From contig JASHSU010000092.1 in NCBI GenBank assembly GCA_030038605.1, positions 1-55,283 of the forward strand: a stretch of DNA of 55,283 nucleotides, read 5' to 3'. The first letter of the stretch is position 1. The number at the start of each line of letters is the position of its first letter. This DNA comes from Thermoplasmata archaeon (lineage in GTDB: Archaea > Thermoplasmatota > Thermoplasmata > Lutacidiplasmatales > UBA184). Below are positions 55,084-55,283 of this stretch, piece after piece. Position numbers and translations under genes: made by a program. Under the pieces are notes generated by a model that was not told where the DNA came from, did not search any database, and was given only the letters and a program-made list of their open reading frames with translations.

Positions 55084-55283
55084 GCGGACGCCCGGTCCGT
55101 CGCGCCGGACGCCGTCGACTCGACCGGCGCCGAGGGTCCGCGCGGGGGCGGGCGGACGTCGGACTCCCCGGCGGGGCTGAACTTGTAGCCGTAGTGGATG
55201 ACGCCGGCCCGGCCTTCCTCGCGGAGCTTCCGGAACGTGGCGCGGACCTTGAGCCCGATCCGGACGTCCGCCGGTTCGAGATC
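55080..55283 (-). CDS. DUF35/OB-fold-type protein C-terminus, 5'-truncated by window edge
   Basis: Manual translation: DLEPADVRIGLKVRATFRKLREEGRAGVIHYGYKFSPAGESDVRPPPRGPSAPVESTASGATDRASA*. Confidence 0.6.
   Translation of the reverse strand, partial: DLEPADVRIGLKVRATFRKLREEGRAGVIHYGYKFSPAGESDVRPPPRGPSAPVESTASGATDRASA

Noticed and set aside
1-55283. CRISPR arrays, rRNA genes, transposases, integrases, phage genes or defence islands
   Set aside because: None seen; the window reads as core chromosome with no clear mobile-element hallmark.

Overview
High-GC, densely coded archaeal chromosome segment. I infer Thermoplasmatota or a related euryarchaeal lineage from gene content; no lineage marker was searched. 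From left to right it contains: a 5'-truncated SPFH/stomatin gene; a methyltransferase/glycosyltransferase patch; an 11-gene complex I operon (nuoA-B-C-D-H-I-J-K-L-M-N, no nuoEFG) that continues into geranylgeranyl reductase and a polyprenyl diphosphate synthase; a nitrilase and topoisomerase VI B/A; cysS, a stand-alone RAM domain, a Bcp peroxiredoxin and an MMPL transporter; a long minus-strand ribosomal cluster (L3 to L15, with RNase P Rpp29, then SecY-EMC3-Cmk-TruB); kbl-tdh; and several DUF families. The strongest finding is a tRNA-Arg(UCU) gene at 51865-51971 whose T-loop is interrupted by a 32-nt intron. The cut sites fall in two 3-nt bulges with bulge-helix-bulge spacing, at the non-canonical position 59/60. 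Other notable points are a NuoI with four [4Fe-4S] motifs instead of two, a nuoL with no ATG/GTG/TTG start before its first transmembrane segment (a Shine-Dalgarno-spaced ACG is the best candidate), low-complexity tails on several ribosomal proteins, and a ribosomal cluster missing several usual members. All calls come from reading the sequence and the supplied ORFs; no database search was possible.
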